Source: Xiphydria camelus (taxonomy: Eukaryota > Arthropoda > Insecta > Hymenoptera > Xiphydriidae). Taken from it: a stretch of DNA of 64,000 bases. The notes under the pieces are model-generated. The model was not told where the DNA came from, made no database searches, and saw only the letters and a list, made by a program, of their open reading frames with translations. Below are positions 22,920 to 33,992 of this stretch, one piece after another; within the stretch, counting starts at the first letter, position 1, and each line of letters starts with the position of its first letter. A program made the position numbers and the translations under genes. The stretch lies in NCBI GenBank assembly GCA_963678675.1, contig OY783192.1, forward strand, positions 28,335,987 through 28,399,986, read 5' to 3'.

Positions 22920-23173
22920 CGTGAGGAGGGTTCATGCAAAAGCAGACATGTCCATTTTTAATCCCAATTTATTTTTATCCAAATTTGTACTCTCTTGTAT
23001 GATATCTAGGGCTGGCCTTATCTAGATTCCCGCACAAAGAAAGAAAAATCTTATACTATTTCTTATTTAAACCTACCGAGTTCAATCAGAATAAAACATA
23101 TAAGAACAAAACACAATTTTTCCAGACGTTTTCATAAATGGATATGTCTGTTTTTCCATGAACCCTCCTCACG
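22920..23173. mobile_element. ~255-bp MITE
   Basis: ACGTGAGGAGGGTTCATG at the left and its complement at 23156-23173; the match continues for ~40 bp per arm (GACATGTCCATTTTT / AAATGGATATGTC). Target duplication unclear. Confidence 0.65.
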
Positions 23174-24600
23174 TATTTGCCAAAGAAGAATAAGAATGCT
23201 TTGCGTTTGCGCGCACTCGTAAAGTCATAGGTACACCTCGTTGCAACTTTAAGAACTCTAGCGCAGGCCTCACACTTGAAAGCAACGTGTAAAAAGAATG
23301 GACTACGCGAATGTATCGCACAAGTACTGCCCGGTCAAATTGTTGTACGTAAAAAGAATTTGCTATCGTCGTCGCGGGTCTCCGCAGTACGACGTTCTGT
23401 GCGCGTTATCCTATTGCGTGAGAGCCTCTATAACGTGGTTAAGTGTACAAACAATAAATAAACTTAAATATATAAGTAATAATGAATCGATAGATGATTA
23501 TAGTCCGACGATGTTGAAAGACGCTCGAAAGTCGAGACAAGAGACGAGTGCGTCCAACGCTCGAACGAGATTTCGCGTGGACAGTTTGAATCTCCGCTTA
23601 CTCTCTCGTGCTTAGCCGACGCTAAGCGAGCCCTCCTAACCGATTCCGACTACGGAAATATTCCCCGAAGGGACATCCGTGTGGTCTTCCCCGCCCTCCC
23701 TAGATAATTAGCATTCGAAGAGGAATTCTATTCCCGAATATATAAATATTTATTAGATGTACAATCATTCCTACAATTTCACAGCGACTGCATGTCCCAT
23801 CGTATATCGATACATATAAGCGGTACGATTTTAAAGTACGAGATGCATGCAGGTATGTATACGCGTGTCGCGCGATATACTCGTCTATACAAGAGATTTC
23901 GTACGTCACCGGTAGCACGACGTAATTTTACTGCCGCAAACCAATAGTTGCACACGGCTTGCCTCGAAATGTTTACTTTACTCTTGGCACGCCACGTGAT
24001 GAAACAGAGACACATCGTATTATAATATATTTGCGTGTATACGGCAATCGATTTGAAAACGATCACTACCCCCTGGTTCCTCGACTCGAATTTCGCGACG
24101 AAGCAGCACCGACGGCAGACCTTGGATCGACATCCGTCCAGCTTACCCCGCGTGGTCAAATTGCGCCACGCGGCAGAGTCGTTGTTCGCTTCCACGTAAC
24201 CTCTTCTCGCGATCGAATGTTTTCAATCGGCTTCTTCGCTCGCTTGAAAACGAAATAATTTATAAAAATCAACTATTTACAAATCGATAGGATATGCAGC
24301 ATTTTACAAGTTAACATAGCGTATCTCAACACTAAATATTCGCTTCGAATGAAGTGACGATACTCCGACGCGGTATTCGTGACGAGGAGGTACGGTAGTA
24401 TACCTACTTATCTCTATCACATCCTTACTAAACACTGTAGCATTTATGTGTGTGCATTATAAATTTGAGCGACCTCTAGCAATCTTTTCTGTTCATCGGC
24501 AAAGCATTCTTGCGCTCGTTTGTTGTAAAAGTGAAGGTTTTTTTGTGTTTAGGCTCATCACGGCCGTTGAATGTGAAATTCCACTTCTACTTGGGAACGT
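23174..24600. other. Non-coding-looking region between MITEs and the acidic repeat
   Basis: Long open frames overlap antisense at 23779-24258 but show no recognised motif. Locally CpG-rich around 23560-23700 and 24060-24230. Possibly UTR or decayed sequence downstream of the kinesin gene. Confidence 0.4.
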
Positions 24601-24626
24601 GAAAAAAAAAAGATAAATAAGTAGAG

Positions 24627-24630
<4 letters not shown>

Positions 24631-24672
<42 letters not shown>

Positions 24673-25235
24673 TCCTCGTCCTCGTCCTCGTCATTGAACT
24701 CGCCGTCCTCGTCGTTGAACTCGCCGTCCTCGTCGTCGAACTCGCCGTCGTCATCGAACTCGTCCTCGAACTCGCCGTCGTCGTCGAACTCGTCCTCGTC
24801 CTCGTTTTCGTCGTCGAACTCGTCCTCGTCCTCGTTCTCGTCGTCGTCGTCGAACTCGTCCTCATCGTTGAACTCGCCGTCCTCGTCGTCGTCCTCGTCG
24901 TCGTCCTCGTCGTCGTCCTCATCGTCGACGTCGTCGAACTCGCCGTCGTCGTCGAACTCGTCCTCGTTCTCGTCGTTGTCGTCGAACTCGCCGTCGTCGT
25001 CGCCGTCGTCGTCGAACTCGCCGTCGCCGTCGAACTCGTCCTCGTTCTCGTCGTTGTCGTCGAACTCGCCCTCGTTCTCGTCGTCGAACTCGCCGTCGTC
25101 GTCGTCGAACTCGCCATCCTCGTCGTCCTCGTCCTCATTCTCGTCGTCGAACTCGCCGTCGTCGTCGTCGTCGTCGTCGTCGTCCTCATCGTCGTCGTCC
25201 TCGTCCTCGTCTTCCTCCTCCTCCACCAACAAACG
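24631..25235 (-). repeat. GAC/GAG-type trinucleotide tract (poly-Asp/Glu frame)
   Basis: About 600 bp built from GTC/CTC triplets on the plus strand with regular GAACTC interruptions. The minus frame reads almost only D, E, G, F and N (repeated GEFDDE blocks), the plus frame mostly S. It is stop-free because of composition. It lies 0.6 kb downstream of the last visible kinesin exon. Whether any of it is translated is unknown. Confidence 0.8.
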
Positions 25236-25537
25236 TCCGTGCTTCGCGCATCCGGTTCGCAGTCGCCGGGGCTTTTGGCGACACGGTTGTGTCCATGCAT
25301 TTATTCGAAATCTATTTTATAGAGAAGAGAAGAGATAATAGAGAGAAACGTCGCTAAAAAATGTCGAAAGCGTAAGAAAACACACAACCGTTGACACGAG
25401 TATCGCCCGATGTCGAATCAAATGTGACGAAGGGGAGACTCATAGTTGGTCGAATTGAGCGCGAATTGATTGCGCCGGAAACGCGGGCATCGCGAATTGA
25501 AATGACGGCAGAAGGTTTCGGCTGACCGAAGGGAGGG

Positions 25538-25743
25538 TAAAGGTCGATTCACATTATATATAACGTCAACGTAGCGTCACGTCACGGCAGCGTCACGTCA
25601 AAACATTTTATAATATGTTTTAAATGTCTACATTCTCACTATACGGCAACGTCACGGAACATGAAACATATTATAAAACGTTTGACGTGATTCTGCCGTG
25701 CCGTGACGTTATGTTGACGTTACGTATAATGTGAATCTACCTT
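25538..25743. mobile_element. ~206-bp MITE with CGTCACG words
   Basis: Arms begin AAAGGTCGATTCACATTATA and AAAGGTAGATTCACATTATA (complement), followed by ACGTCA/CGTCACGGCAGCG words and a centre around ATTTTATAATATG. Target duplication could be TA; a TWA duplication is not exact. Confidence 0.72.
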
Positions 25744-25857
25744 TATTCGAGATATCCCTTGCCTACTGGTAAATCAATTCGAACAACTGACGCGTCGTAC
25801 CGCATATTATGGATTCACGTGGACACGACGAACACACGGCTCAACGGGATTCCTTAC

Positions 25858-28517
25858 CCCGATTTCCAGTCCTGCAATTTAACAGTCTTATCGGCCTCTT
25901 CCTGCTTCAGGCACTCGTAGACGGCCTGCGCCTCTTGGTGAGTCAATCTGAATCTTTCGTTCAAATCTTTGAGTCCGCCAATTAGCTGCTGCTTCTCGGA
26001 TAATCGATCCCTGAGCGCTGCCACCTGAAATGTCGACGACAAAGACAGTAATGGCGATAACGATGGCGATAACAATGGCAATGGCGATTGAATACGGGAA
26101 GAATTGTACGTACCTGTTTGTGATGCTCATCGCGCAGTTGATCCATCTGCTCCACCAAAGCAACCTGCATCTTCGTAGCGGCTTCCTTCTCCTCGGCCTT
26201 TTCCTTATTCCTCATCACTCGCATCTGCTCGGCTGTCTTTAGCTTGGCGCATTCCTCACGCATCGCGTCCACGTCCTCCTCCAAGGCTCGCTTGAGAGCT
26301 TCGGCTTCCTTCATCAATTCCGCAAACGTTTGCATGCGAGCTTCGTGTCGCGAGATCAAAAGTCGATGCTCTTCCAAGTCTTTTTCGTACTGGGAAACAT
26401 CAAATCCGCAGCATACATTGTCGAATCGTCGCATCCCACTTCTCAATCGTGGCGATTCGATGCCCCTCATCTTTTTATAGCAATCCGCTTGGAAGCACTC
26501 CGGCTCTTGACAGCGCAGCGCCAAACATTTTACCTGCGACTTGATTTTGCTGATGTACAACCTCGCCACTGTGAACTCATCCTTCAATTTGCCGTTGTTA
26601 TCCGGCGTCGTTACCTGTAGGGCGAGCGATAAAAGCGGAACTTCGTTAAAGGGCGCTCTTCGGCAATTCTTACGATCGCTTACGAGTCGAAAAAGCGAAA
26701 GGAGTCGAACGAAAAAAGAATCGAATACGTATGCGTACCTTAAGATTCTCATCGCCGCCAATAGCAACGCCGATCTCTCCCAGGTCCTTCAACAGATTGG
26801 CCAGCATTTTGGCGATACGCTTGCGCTGATGAGCCGATATGTCCCGCAGTTGCTGCAACTCCGCGGCAGCGGTGTTCAACGCCGCTTGCTTTGCCAATAG
26901 TTCCTTCGACGAAGCCTCGTGTTCCTTGTTCTTCGTCTCGACCTCTTGCGATTTCTGATCGCAGTGGATGGTCAATTCCTCCAGGACCTCGAGAACCTCC
27001 TTGACCTCTTCCTTGGCGCTCTCGTTCTCTCGTTGGATGCGGTTCATCTCCTGCTGCAGCTGCTCGTAATCGCGTCTCGTGCTGGCAATACATTCCTCTT
27101 GCTCTCCAATCTGCTCCTTCAGCTTCTTCACGTACTGCGAGTGCTGGATGATCTCCTCGTCCTTGTCGTCCAGCTGTTGATAGAGCCGCTCGCGCTCCTC
27201 TTCCAATTTCTGCCGCTCCTCGTTTGAAAGGGAGCCGGCTATGAGACCGCCGCCAGGCGTCGCGGGTATCGGTCCATCGTCGACTTTGCCTTCAACAGCT
27301 GGTACTATCGGCGTGGTGCCGTCGGACACCTCGACCAGATTGATCCGTTCCTCCGGCTTAACCGTTTCAACTTGACGCCACCGCGACAACTCCGCCTCCA
27401 GTTTCTTTACTTTGCCCTTGAGCCTGGCGGCCTTTTCCTTCTCGCGTTCGTAACGTCGCTTCCATTCCTCGGCCGTCAGCTCCTCGTTGACGCAGACGAC
27501 GTTCTTAATAGTCTTGGCGCGCTTACCGAAATCTAATGTTGACTTGGTTTCCGATTCGTTGAAGCTGGCTGGGGAACAGCAGATGACGATGGTCGTCCGA
27601 GCGTTGCCTCCCAAGGACTCTTGCAATATTCTCGTCAATTTGGAATCACGATAGGGTATGTGAGTCTTGTTGCCATCGGCGAAAGCCGATATGACGTTTC
27701 CGAGGGCGGATAAGGATTTGTTTATGTTAATCGCTTCGTCCAAGACCGTACCCTCTGCTCCAGTGTTGGAGACCTTCTCCGAACCAGCCAAGTCTACGAG
27801 GTACAGTTTACTCGAGAGCTTCTTCTGGTTCTCGAGATTCTCCTGCTTGACGTTGATCAAGAAAACCGTGTGAGAGCGGGAGCTGTACTCGTTCATGTTC
27901 GTCACCGTGATGTGGCGGTTGGACTTTCCCTCCTCTATCACCTCGAACACTTCTTCGGGGCTGGATACGAATCGCTCGGTCGCGCCCTTCACGAACGGAA
28001 CGCGATTCTTATCCTCGTGCACGCTCAGGTTCACCTTGGACACGTCGAGTAGATCCCTAACTTTATCCATGTAAATTTCAAAATAGGACACCTTGATGTG
28101 GAACTCTAAATTTTCCTCCATGTCGTAAATGTGATTAAAGATATCGTTGACGATCCGCGGGATGATACCCTGCTTATTGGTATCCCCGATAACTCCCTCC
28201 ATCGTGTGCGTTTTACCGGAAGAAGTCTGCCCGTACGCAAAGATCGTTCCATTGTAACCCGCCAACACGTCCGTGACGATGGACTTTGCAGCTTCGTTGT
28301 AAACCTTTTCCTGCGTTGCGTTTGGTTTGAACACTTTGTCAAACAGGTAAACCTTGCCCCCTATAGAAATGCAATTCTCCTCGCCACCGGAAGGGAACTT
28401 GACGACGAACTTGGAGCCAGCTTTTTCTTCCGTGTCATTCAGCGGACGAAATCTGCAGACCACTTTGATGCTGTCTTCCGCAGCGATCATCCGTTCTCTC
28501 GGAGTCTTCATGACCAT
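25858..28517 (-). CDS. Khc: Kinesin-1 heavy chain (divergent copy; tail not found)
   Basis: Plus-end-directed microtubule motor of axonal and vesicle transport. Exons: 28517-26739 (acceptor at about 28561 implies an upstream exon), 26614-26114, 26024-25858. The motor head is complete: P-loop [10 protein letters not shown], switch I NEYSSRSH, switch II VDLAGSE, neck [19 protein letters not shown], then coiled-coil stalk. Oddities: loop 11 reads KVSNTGAEG and the following helix LDEAININK, where kinesin-1s I know have Lys; a 24-codon in-frame insertion (26470-26399) sits in the stalk before VSQYEKDL; after the third exon (GTAAGG donor) no exon for the last third of the stalk, light-chain-binding region or IAK tail is visible. 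It is either a diverged, truncated paralogue or a gene whose 3' end has been displaced. The start could be the ATG at 28517 or 28511. Confidence 0.82.
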
Positions 28518-28689
28518 CACTTTTCGTGCACTCGAGTCTACGATTCCTGGATCGCACTCTGAAATGAGATTAAAATTGTTAACATTAACCGTTAAAACGC
28601 GGACAACCTGCACAGGGGTGAAAGTGCATATTCGAGAACCTCGTTCGCGAACGCGCTACTTCCGACCGTGCAGCATAACAGAACGTCAG

Positions 28690-29140
28690 AACATAATATC
28701 TACGAGGAGCTAACGAGGTTTCAAATGCTTGGTTCGTGGTTCACAATTAGTTACACTGCGAGATTGTTTCTAATGAGATGTGTTACACGACTATTAAACG
28801 TAATGTACTCAGCACTGTGGATCTGTCGATCTTGCACGATGAGTGGTTATGACTGAGATCAAGGGATAACTGAGCTGTCTTCAAGTTAAAGGACTTGCAT
28901 CTGACTGTACTGGATATACACTACACTGCACTACAATACATTGACGAATGCGCATTTGGTTCCGACTTATATAGCTTAAATTTAACAGTAATGGCAAGAT
29001 GGTGGGGATAGCATGCGCTAATGCAATGCGCCCTGATTGGCTGGAGGAGGATGACGTTGGAACAAGAGATGACGCTGGGTATTTTCCGAGTTGCGGATCT
29101 AGCGGGCGAGGGTGCCGTTGCTCGTCCTTGACAATAAGAC
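28690..29140 (-). mobile_element. LTR-like repeat upstream of the kinesin gene, sense orientation
   Basis: Shares with the copies at 15205-16578 and 29900-30592 the order CCAAT box, TATA box, CAAGTCCTT(C/T)AACTTGAAGAC leader and CGTGTAACACAT block. It ends about 130 bp from the splice acceptor of the kinesin start exon and points toward it. At its upstream end it is cut by the TTAA-flanked MITE at 29145. Confidence 0.6.
28966..29040 (-). promoter_or_regulatory. CCAAT/TATA pair of the LTR-like repeat facing the kinesin gene
   Basis: Minus strand: CCAGCCAATCAGGG (about 29030-29043), then CTATATAAGTCGG (28961-28974). Same arrangement as upstream of dorsal. Use as a promoter is inferred. Confidence 0.5.
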
Positions 29141-29144
29141 TTAA

Positions 29145-29645
29145 GGGGGAACTTCCTCCAGACAACAAGTTTTTCAATAATTTTTTACAAAAAACTGAGA
29201 GCATTCATTGCAATGAATAAAATTACATAATAATATTGACGTTCAAATGTATACCCACAAATTTTTGCATGAGTTAAAAAAACAAAATGGCGGCGCTACG
29301 GCTGATCAAACTTAACTCCTCGAATTTGTGCCGTGAAACACCCAGGTCCTTGTAGTTAACTGAAATCAACGAACCAAATTTTGTTCATTAATGACTTATT
29401 TTAATGAAAAAAAAATTTGGTTCATTTATTTCAGTTAACTACAAGACCTGGGCGTTCCACGGCGCAAATTCGAGGAGTCAAGTTCGATCATCTGTAGCAC
29501 CGCCATTTTTTTTCACTCATACAAAAATATGTGTGTATACATTTGAACGTCAATATTATTATGTAATTTTATTCATTGCAATGAATGCTCTCAATTTTTT
29601 GTAAAAAATTATTGAAAAACCTGTTGTCTAGAGGAGGTTCCCCCC
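29145..29645. mobile_element. 501-bp TTAA-flanked foldback MITE
   Basis: TTAA at 29141-29144 and 29646-29649. Arms of ~240 bp (GGGGGAACTTCCTCC; ATTCATTGCAATGAAT; CCTCGAATTTG) meet near 29395. No coding. Confidence 0.8.
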
Positions 29646-29689
29646 TTAACTCCGACGGGTGACTTTCCAAAGACAAAACGGTCGTTGTG

Positions 29690-29893
29690 TTGACGTTATG
29701 CTGTCGCAGCAATCGACGACTTTGCAACGACAGTTTTGTCGACCGTATGAGCAGATGAACAACAAAGTAAAGTGAACAGAGAAGAAAAAATTCGATTTGC
29801 AAAGGAGTATGTTAACGCGTGAACGGACTTTTGGAAAACGGTTTTTTTTTCTGATGAGAACAAATTTAATGTTTGGAATTCCGAGGGTAACCA
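29690..29893 (+). pseudogene. Tc1-like transposase remnant
   Basis: The plus frame around 29787 reads EKIRFAKEYVNA, a stop, then TDFWKTVFFSDENKFNVWNSEG. FAKEYVN and FSDE(S/N)KFN are hallmarks of the Tc1 catalytic domain around the first Asp. It is broken by at least one stop and lacks the other catalytic residues. Confidence 0.72.
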
Positions 29894-29899
29894 AGCCGT

Positions 29900-30592
29900 C
29901 TTCAAAATTAGATTTAACGCAATGTGTTACACGATTGTTAGACGTATTTAATGAACTTAGCACGTTACATCTGTCGGCTTGCACAATATGGCACTTTGAC
30001 TAGAGATCGCGGGTAACTGAGCCGTCTTCAAGTTGAAGGACTTGCACCTGAATATACTGAATATATTCCGCGGTACCTTTCGTTCTATGCTTACGCTAGG
30101 TTTGGTCGACTCGGAGCAGGAACTTGTTGCCTTGATGATTGAGACTGAAATGCGGAACACGACACTTTGATGGTTGACAGTACATTAACGAAGATGCGTT
30201 TGGCTCCGTCTTATAGATATAATTAAAACCTAACGGCGTTTGATCGACTGAGGGGGTAGCGTGGGCGATGCCATGCACCCTGATTGGCTGAAGGAGGAAT
30301 GTCGGTGGAACAGAAGATGACGCTGGGGACTTTTCGAGGCCCGAGTCCAAAGGGAGAGGGTGCCGTAGTTAATCGAGCTCCGTTCTCGATGATCAAGTAT
30401 GCCGAATGCTCGTTCTCGACCGTGAGGATGCGTCAGACTATCTCGAGCAGTGAATTGATTATCTCGTACCTGGATAAGCCAAGCATTGTGTTTTTCCCTG
30501 GCCATCAACTGAATTCGACATTCCTCCCTTTAAACCTTTCCGGCATTCACGTTCGAACCTATATGTCGAATTCCGTTTATCGCGACGGAACA
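29900..30592 (-). mobile_element. LTR-like repeat, nearly full span
   Basis: On the minus strand it starts TGTTCCGTCGCGATAAACGG at 30592, passes a TGAATTCG block and a CCAATCAGGG motif, a TATA-like CTATAAGACGG, and the CAACTTGAAGACGG leader. This is the only copy here that joins the TGTTCCG start to the leader, with internal deletions. Confidence 0.55.
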
Positions 30593-30633
30593 AATAGCAT
30601 TAAATAAAAAAAATCGTCGACCCACTGTTAAGA

Positions 30634-30702
30634 TGCGTACACATCTGCGAGTCGAGCGATTCGCGAGCCGCTCGTGAACCACTCGTAAACCGTTCATTGA
30701 AG
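30634..30702 (+). mobile_element. Left end of a MITE with CGAG/CTCG words
   Basis: After TAA: GATGCGTACACATCTGCGAG, then GAGTCGAGCGATTCGCGAGC and CTCGTGAACCACTCGTAAACC. Same layout as the TAA-flanked MITEs elsewhere. The right end is lost, and a TTAA element (30707) is inserted next to it. Confidence 0.45.
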
Positions 30703-30706
30703 TTAA

Positions 30707-31282
30707 GAGGCCGACACACCCCGTCTGGAAATGTAAAGCTATATTTTCAACATGGTGCATAAGAACCTTTTGCATTTTCGCCACCACACTTAAAAAACAT
30801 AAATCTAGAGCCCTATAGAAAAAATAAATAAATAAATAAATAAATTTCTGATTTTTCCGATTGATTACAACAAAAAAATTTATTTTTTTTTTCTATAGGG
30901 CCCTAGATTTATGTTTTTTAAGTGTGGTGGCGAAAATACGAAAGGTTCTTATGCACCATCTTGGAAATATTACTTTACAGCCCCGACAATTTTCGGGCAT
31001 TTTTGTCACGGCTGGAAAGTAATATTTCCAAGATGGTGCATAAGAACCTTTCGTATTTTCGCCACCATACTTAAAAAACATAAATCTAGGGCCCTATAGA
31101 AAAAAAACTAAATTTTGTTGTTGTAATCAATCGGCAAAATCAGAAATTTATTATTTATTTATTTTTTTTTCTATAGGGCTCTAGATTTATATTTTTTAAC
31201 TGTGGTGGCGAAAATGCAAAAGGTTCTTATGCACCATGCTGAAAATATAGCTTTACATTTCCAGACGGGGTGTGTCGGCCTC
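30707..31282. mobile_element. 576-bp TTAA-flanked compound foldback
   Basis: TTAA at 30703-30706 and 31283-31286. Termini GAGGCCGACACACCCCGTCTG. Each arm is itself a hairpin (CCCTATAGAAAAAA / TTTTTTCTATAGGG), so the word GGTTCTTATGCACCAT or its complement occurs four times. Antisense 62-aa open frames with nearly identical products (around 30893-31099) result from the symmetry. Confidence 0.82.
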
Positions 31283-31736
31283 TTAATGCTTCCAACGAAC
31301 TTCCAACGATCCAAGGGAAAGTTAATGATTAATCATTGGTTAGTACGTTTAAAAAAAACAATTCAAAAAGTCACCAGCGACAGAATCCATGTCACAGTGT
31401 GTATGTAGATCACGATGATACCCGAGGCGAAATTTTTATATTCATTTTGACACTGAATACACTGCTATGCCCCTCTATGACTCTTATTTCACGCTGAATA
31501 CACCGTTTCGATGCTGCTTCTCACTCTGACTATGCTACATTATTTAATTCCATCCAATATAAAGGCTCGTCAGTGTTGAATAAAGTTCAATCGGAAATTT
31601 TATTTTCATACTCATTTAGACCCTGAACACACTGCTCTTATTCTCAACTAAATAGAAGGGTGTTCAGTGTCATTGTCTCCACTGAAAATAATAGTGACTA
31701 TAGAAGTCAATGCATTTAATACTTGCATGTATTATA

Positions 31737-32165
31737 AAAGAGTTTCCGCGTCCCGAGTAGCGGGCAAGGGTACCGTTGCTCGCCCTTAGCCATAACGAGG
31801 GTTACGCGGAATTATTAAGCGATCCTCTACACCTGATAAGAGCCAGGTATTATTTTTCCCCGATCAGTCATCTATTGAATTCGTCATTTCTCCCCTTTAC
31901 AAAGCTGTCTAATAGTCGACGGATAACGGTATCGATTCCAATAAGTATTGCGGGATACGGCTTATTTCGACCCGTCCGGTAATTAACCTTTTCGGGAAAG
32001 GTGCGAGACTGCAAGTAGTGCATTTACAGCCTAGAATCGCCGAAATATACCGCTCGCATTATATCGAGATTGACCCCAGATTAACGAGGTATATACAATC
32101 GCGGTTATACTAATTGCTGAGGATCGGTAATCAGAATTCCGACAATCGTTTATCGGAACAAGTTC
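31737..32165 (-). mobile_element. LTR-like repeat, 5' portion
   Basis: Minus strand starts TGTTCCGATAAACGATTGTC near 32163 and includes CGCACCTTTCCCGAAAAGG, TTAATTACCGGACGGG and ATGACGAATTCAATAG before ending at about 31737 in a GCGAGCAACGGTACCC block shared with the copies at 16560 and 29115. Confidence 0.65.
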
Positions 32166-32989
32166 AATTAAGAACACAGTAAATATCTTTCCTTGATTCC
32201 ATTAACTGCGTTTTAAAAGATGTATCTTAACAGTTTCGCTGCTGACGCACAAAGCGAAAAGATCTCGGTCCTCTGAACCACATGAGACTAACGCTTATTC
32301 GAGGGATCTTTGTTAAAAAATAGATACTGTGACCTTACCTCCTGTTAGTAGGATAAGCTAGGTACATATAATTCATTATTTAGATTAATTTATACACAAG
32401 GTGTAATAAGACTGCTAATTGGGATGGCCTTTACATTATTTATTTGATGACATTTGTGGAAAAAACCGGAGCTGTCATATCTAAAATTATCAACTTCTGC
32501 TATGTATATGCTGTCACTAACTAACTCTCGAATGAGAGCAAAGTATTCAAAGAGTCTCTCCGTATTTCCATATGAAAAATGCCCCGGCACTAATTATCTT
32601 TGTTAAACCTTTTATTTATTGCTTTTTATCCAAAATACCTCCACAACAAATTCCAGACCGCTAACTTCACGTACAAGGGAAATAGGGGGTTAACAGCAAT
32701 TAACGTTACTATTTTTTTTCTCTGGAACTATAAAAGATATCAAAGTCGTTCAAAAACTAAATTGTAGGTCTTCGTAAGTAATATATTATATATTTTTTCC
32801 ACTGCATAAAAGCATTGTTTAAAGGTGTAAATTTAAAAAAATAGTTTTTGCAATGGAAAATTTATAACAATTGCTGGAGATGCACCAACCAAAAAAATCA
32901 TATAGAATCATCAATTAGTGAGCTGTTATATAAAAAAAATTGTCAAATAGTTTAATTTGGTGGAAGACAGTAAAAAAATTGAAAAACCT
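32166..32989. other. No recognised feature
   Basis: AT-rich. Short open frames only, none with a recognised motif. Confidence 0.5.
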
Positions 32990-32993
32990 TTAA

Positions 32994-33040
32994 CGCGTTC
33001 ACGCCGGCGCAGCGCGGTACTCAGTGTCAGCGTAAACGTG
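32994..33040. mobile_element. 47-bp TTAA-flanked mini-palindrome
   Basis: TTAA at 32990-32993 and 33041-33044, ends CGCGTTCACGCC / GTAAACGTG. Related in its ends to the element at 2836-2917. Confidence 0.45.
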
Positions 33041-33439
33041 TTAATTCATATTATATTATGTATATTTATTTATTTATTAATTATGTATGCACAATACCTA
33101 TATTGTTTTATAATATACATAATATACAATAATGTGTACAAAAAACAAATAATTCGTATGATTTACATAATCTTGGTAGATGAGTTGGTTACATCAAATA
33201 TAGTGGTAAATATTTCGGCAGGTCTAACGATTTTAGATTTAGCGGATACGTGACTAATAATAAATTATAGCAGCTATATGCGAACTGCATCCTGCTGTTC
33301 TACTGCCATTAGCACAATCAAAAGTAGTGTACCTTAGTACATCCTTGTAACTGTTCACGTTTGGCTATTGCTGGGATTTTTTTCTTCACATTTACGATAA
33401 AAATATTCCATAGGTAACGAAAATATGAGCCAAACAACC

Positions 33440-33965
33440 TTGTTCCGTCGCACAATAAACGGACTTCTACATGTCGGTTCTTACCACTCGATATCGCGAT
33501 CTATTTATGTACCTCTCTAATCTAGAGTCAATCTCGCCATCAGTCACAACGGTGAGGCGGTATGTTTCCGTGAATCTAGGATACTAATGAACTTGTAGCC
33601 CCGCGCCTTTCCCGAAAAGTCTAATTAACGAATGTCTTTCGCAGTAACACACTCTAATAGATAGGTACCGCTATATTTCGAATGCTAAGTCAGCTTGTAA
33701 AGGGGAGAAATGACGAATTCAATAGATGACCGATCAGATAAATGTAATAATACCTGTCTTATCAAGTCTCTTTATCATTCCGCGTAGCCTGACTCATTGC
33801 TAACTAGAACTGGAATTCGGAAAATACCCAATGTCAGCCCTTGTTCTAAACTTTCTTCTAGCCAATCAGGGCGCAATGCATCAATCCACGCTACTCCCAC
33901 CGCAATCCAATTACTGTTACATTTGAACTATATAAGCCGAAACCAAATATGCGTTAACCAATGCA
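33440..33965 (+). mobile_element. LTR-like repeat, plus orientation
   Basis: TGTTCCGTCGCACAATAAACG start, GCGCCTTTCCCGAAAAGTC block, AATGACGAATTCAATAG, then CTAGCCAATCAGGGCGC (about 33858) and GAACTATATAAGCC (about 33926). It confirms the order of blocks: start, CCTTTCC block, CCAAT, TATA. Confidence 0.65.
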
Positions 33966-33992
33966 TGTAACGAAGTGTATCGAAACATATAC

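Noticed and set aside
23779..24258. Overlapping antisense open frames of 138 and 99 aa
   Set aside because: Antisense to each other, no recognised domain; probably chance in a CpG-rich stretch.
24694..25338. Poly-serine plus-strand and Thr/Ser/Arg minus-frame open reading frames over the trinucleotide tract
   Set aside because: Stop-free only because of triplet composition; all three frames of the repeat are open. Listed as a repeat.
30893..31099. Conserved-looking 62-aa proteins on both strands
   Set aside because: Identity is caused by palindromic symmetry, not by selection on protein.
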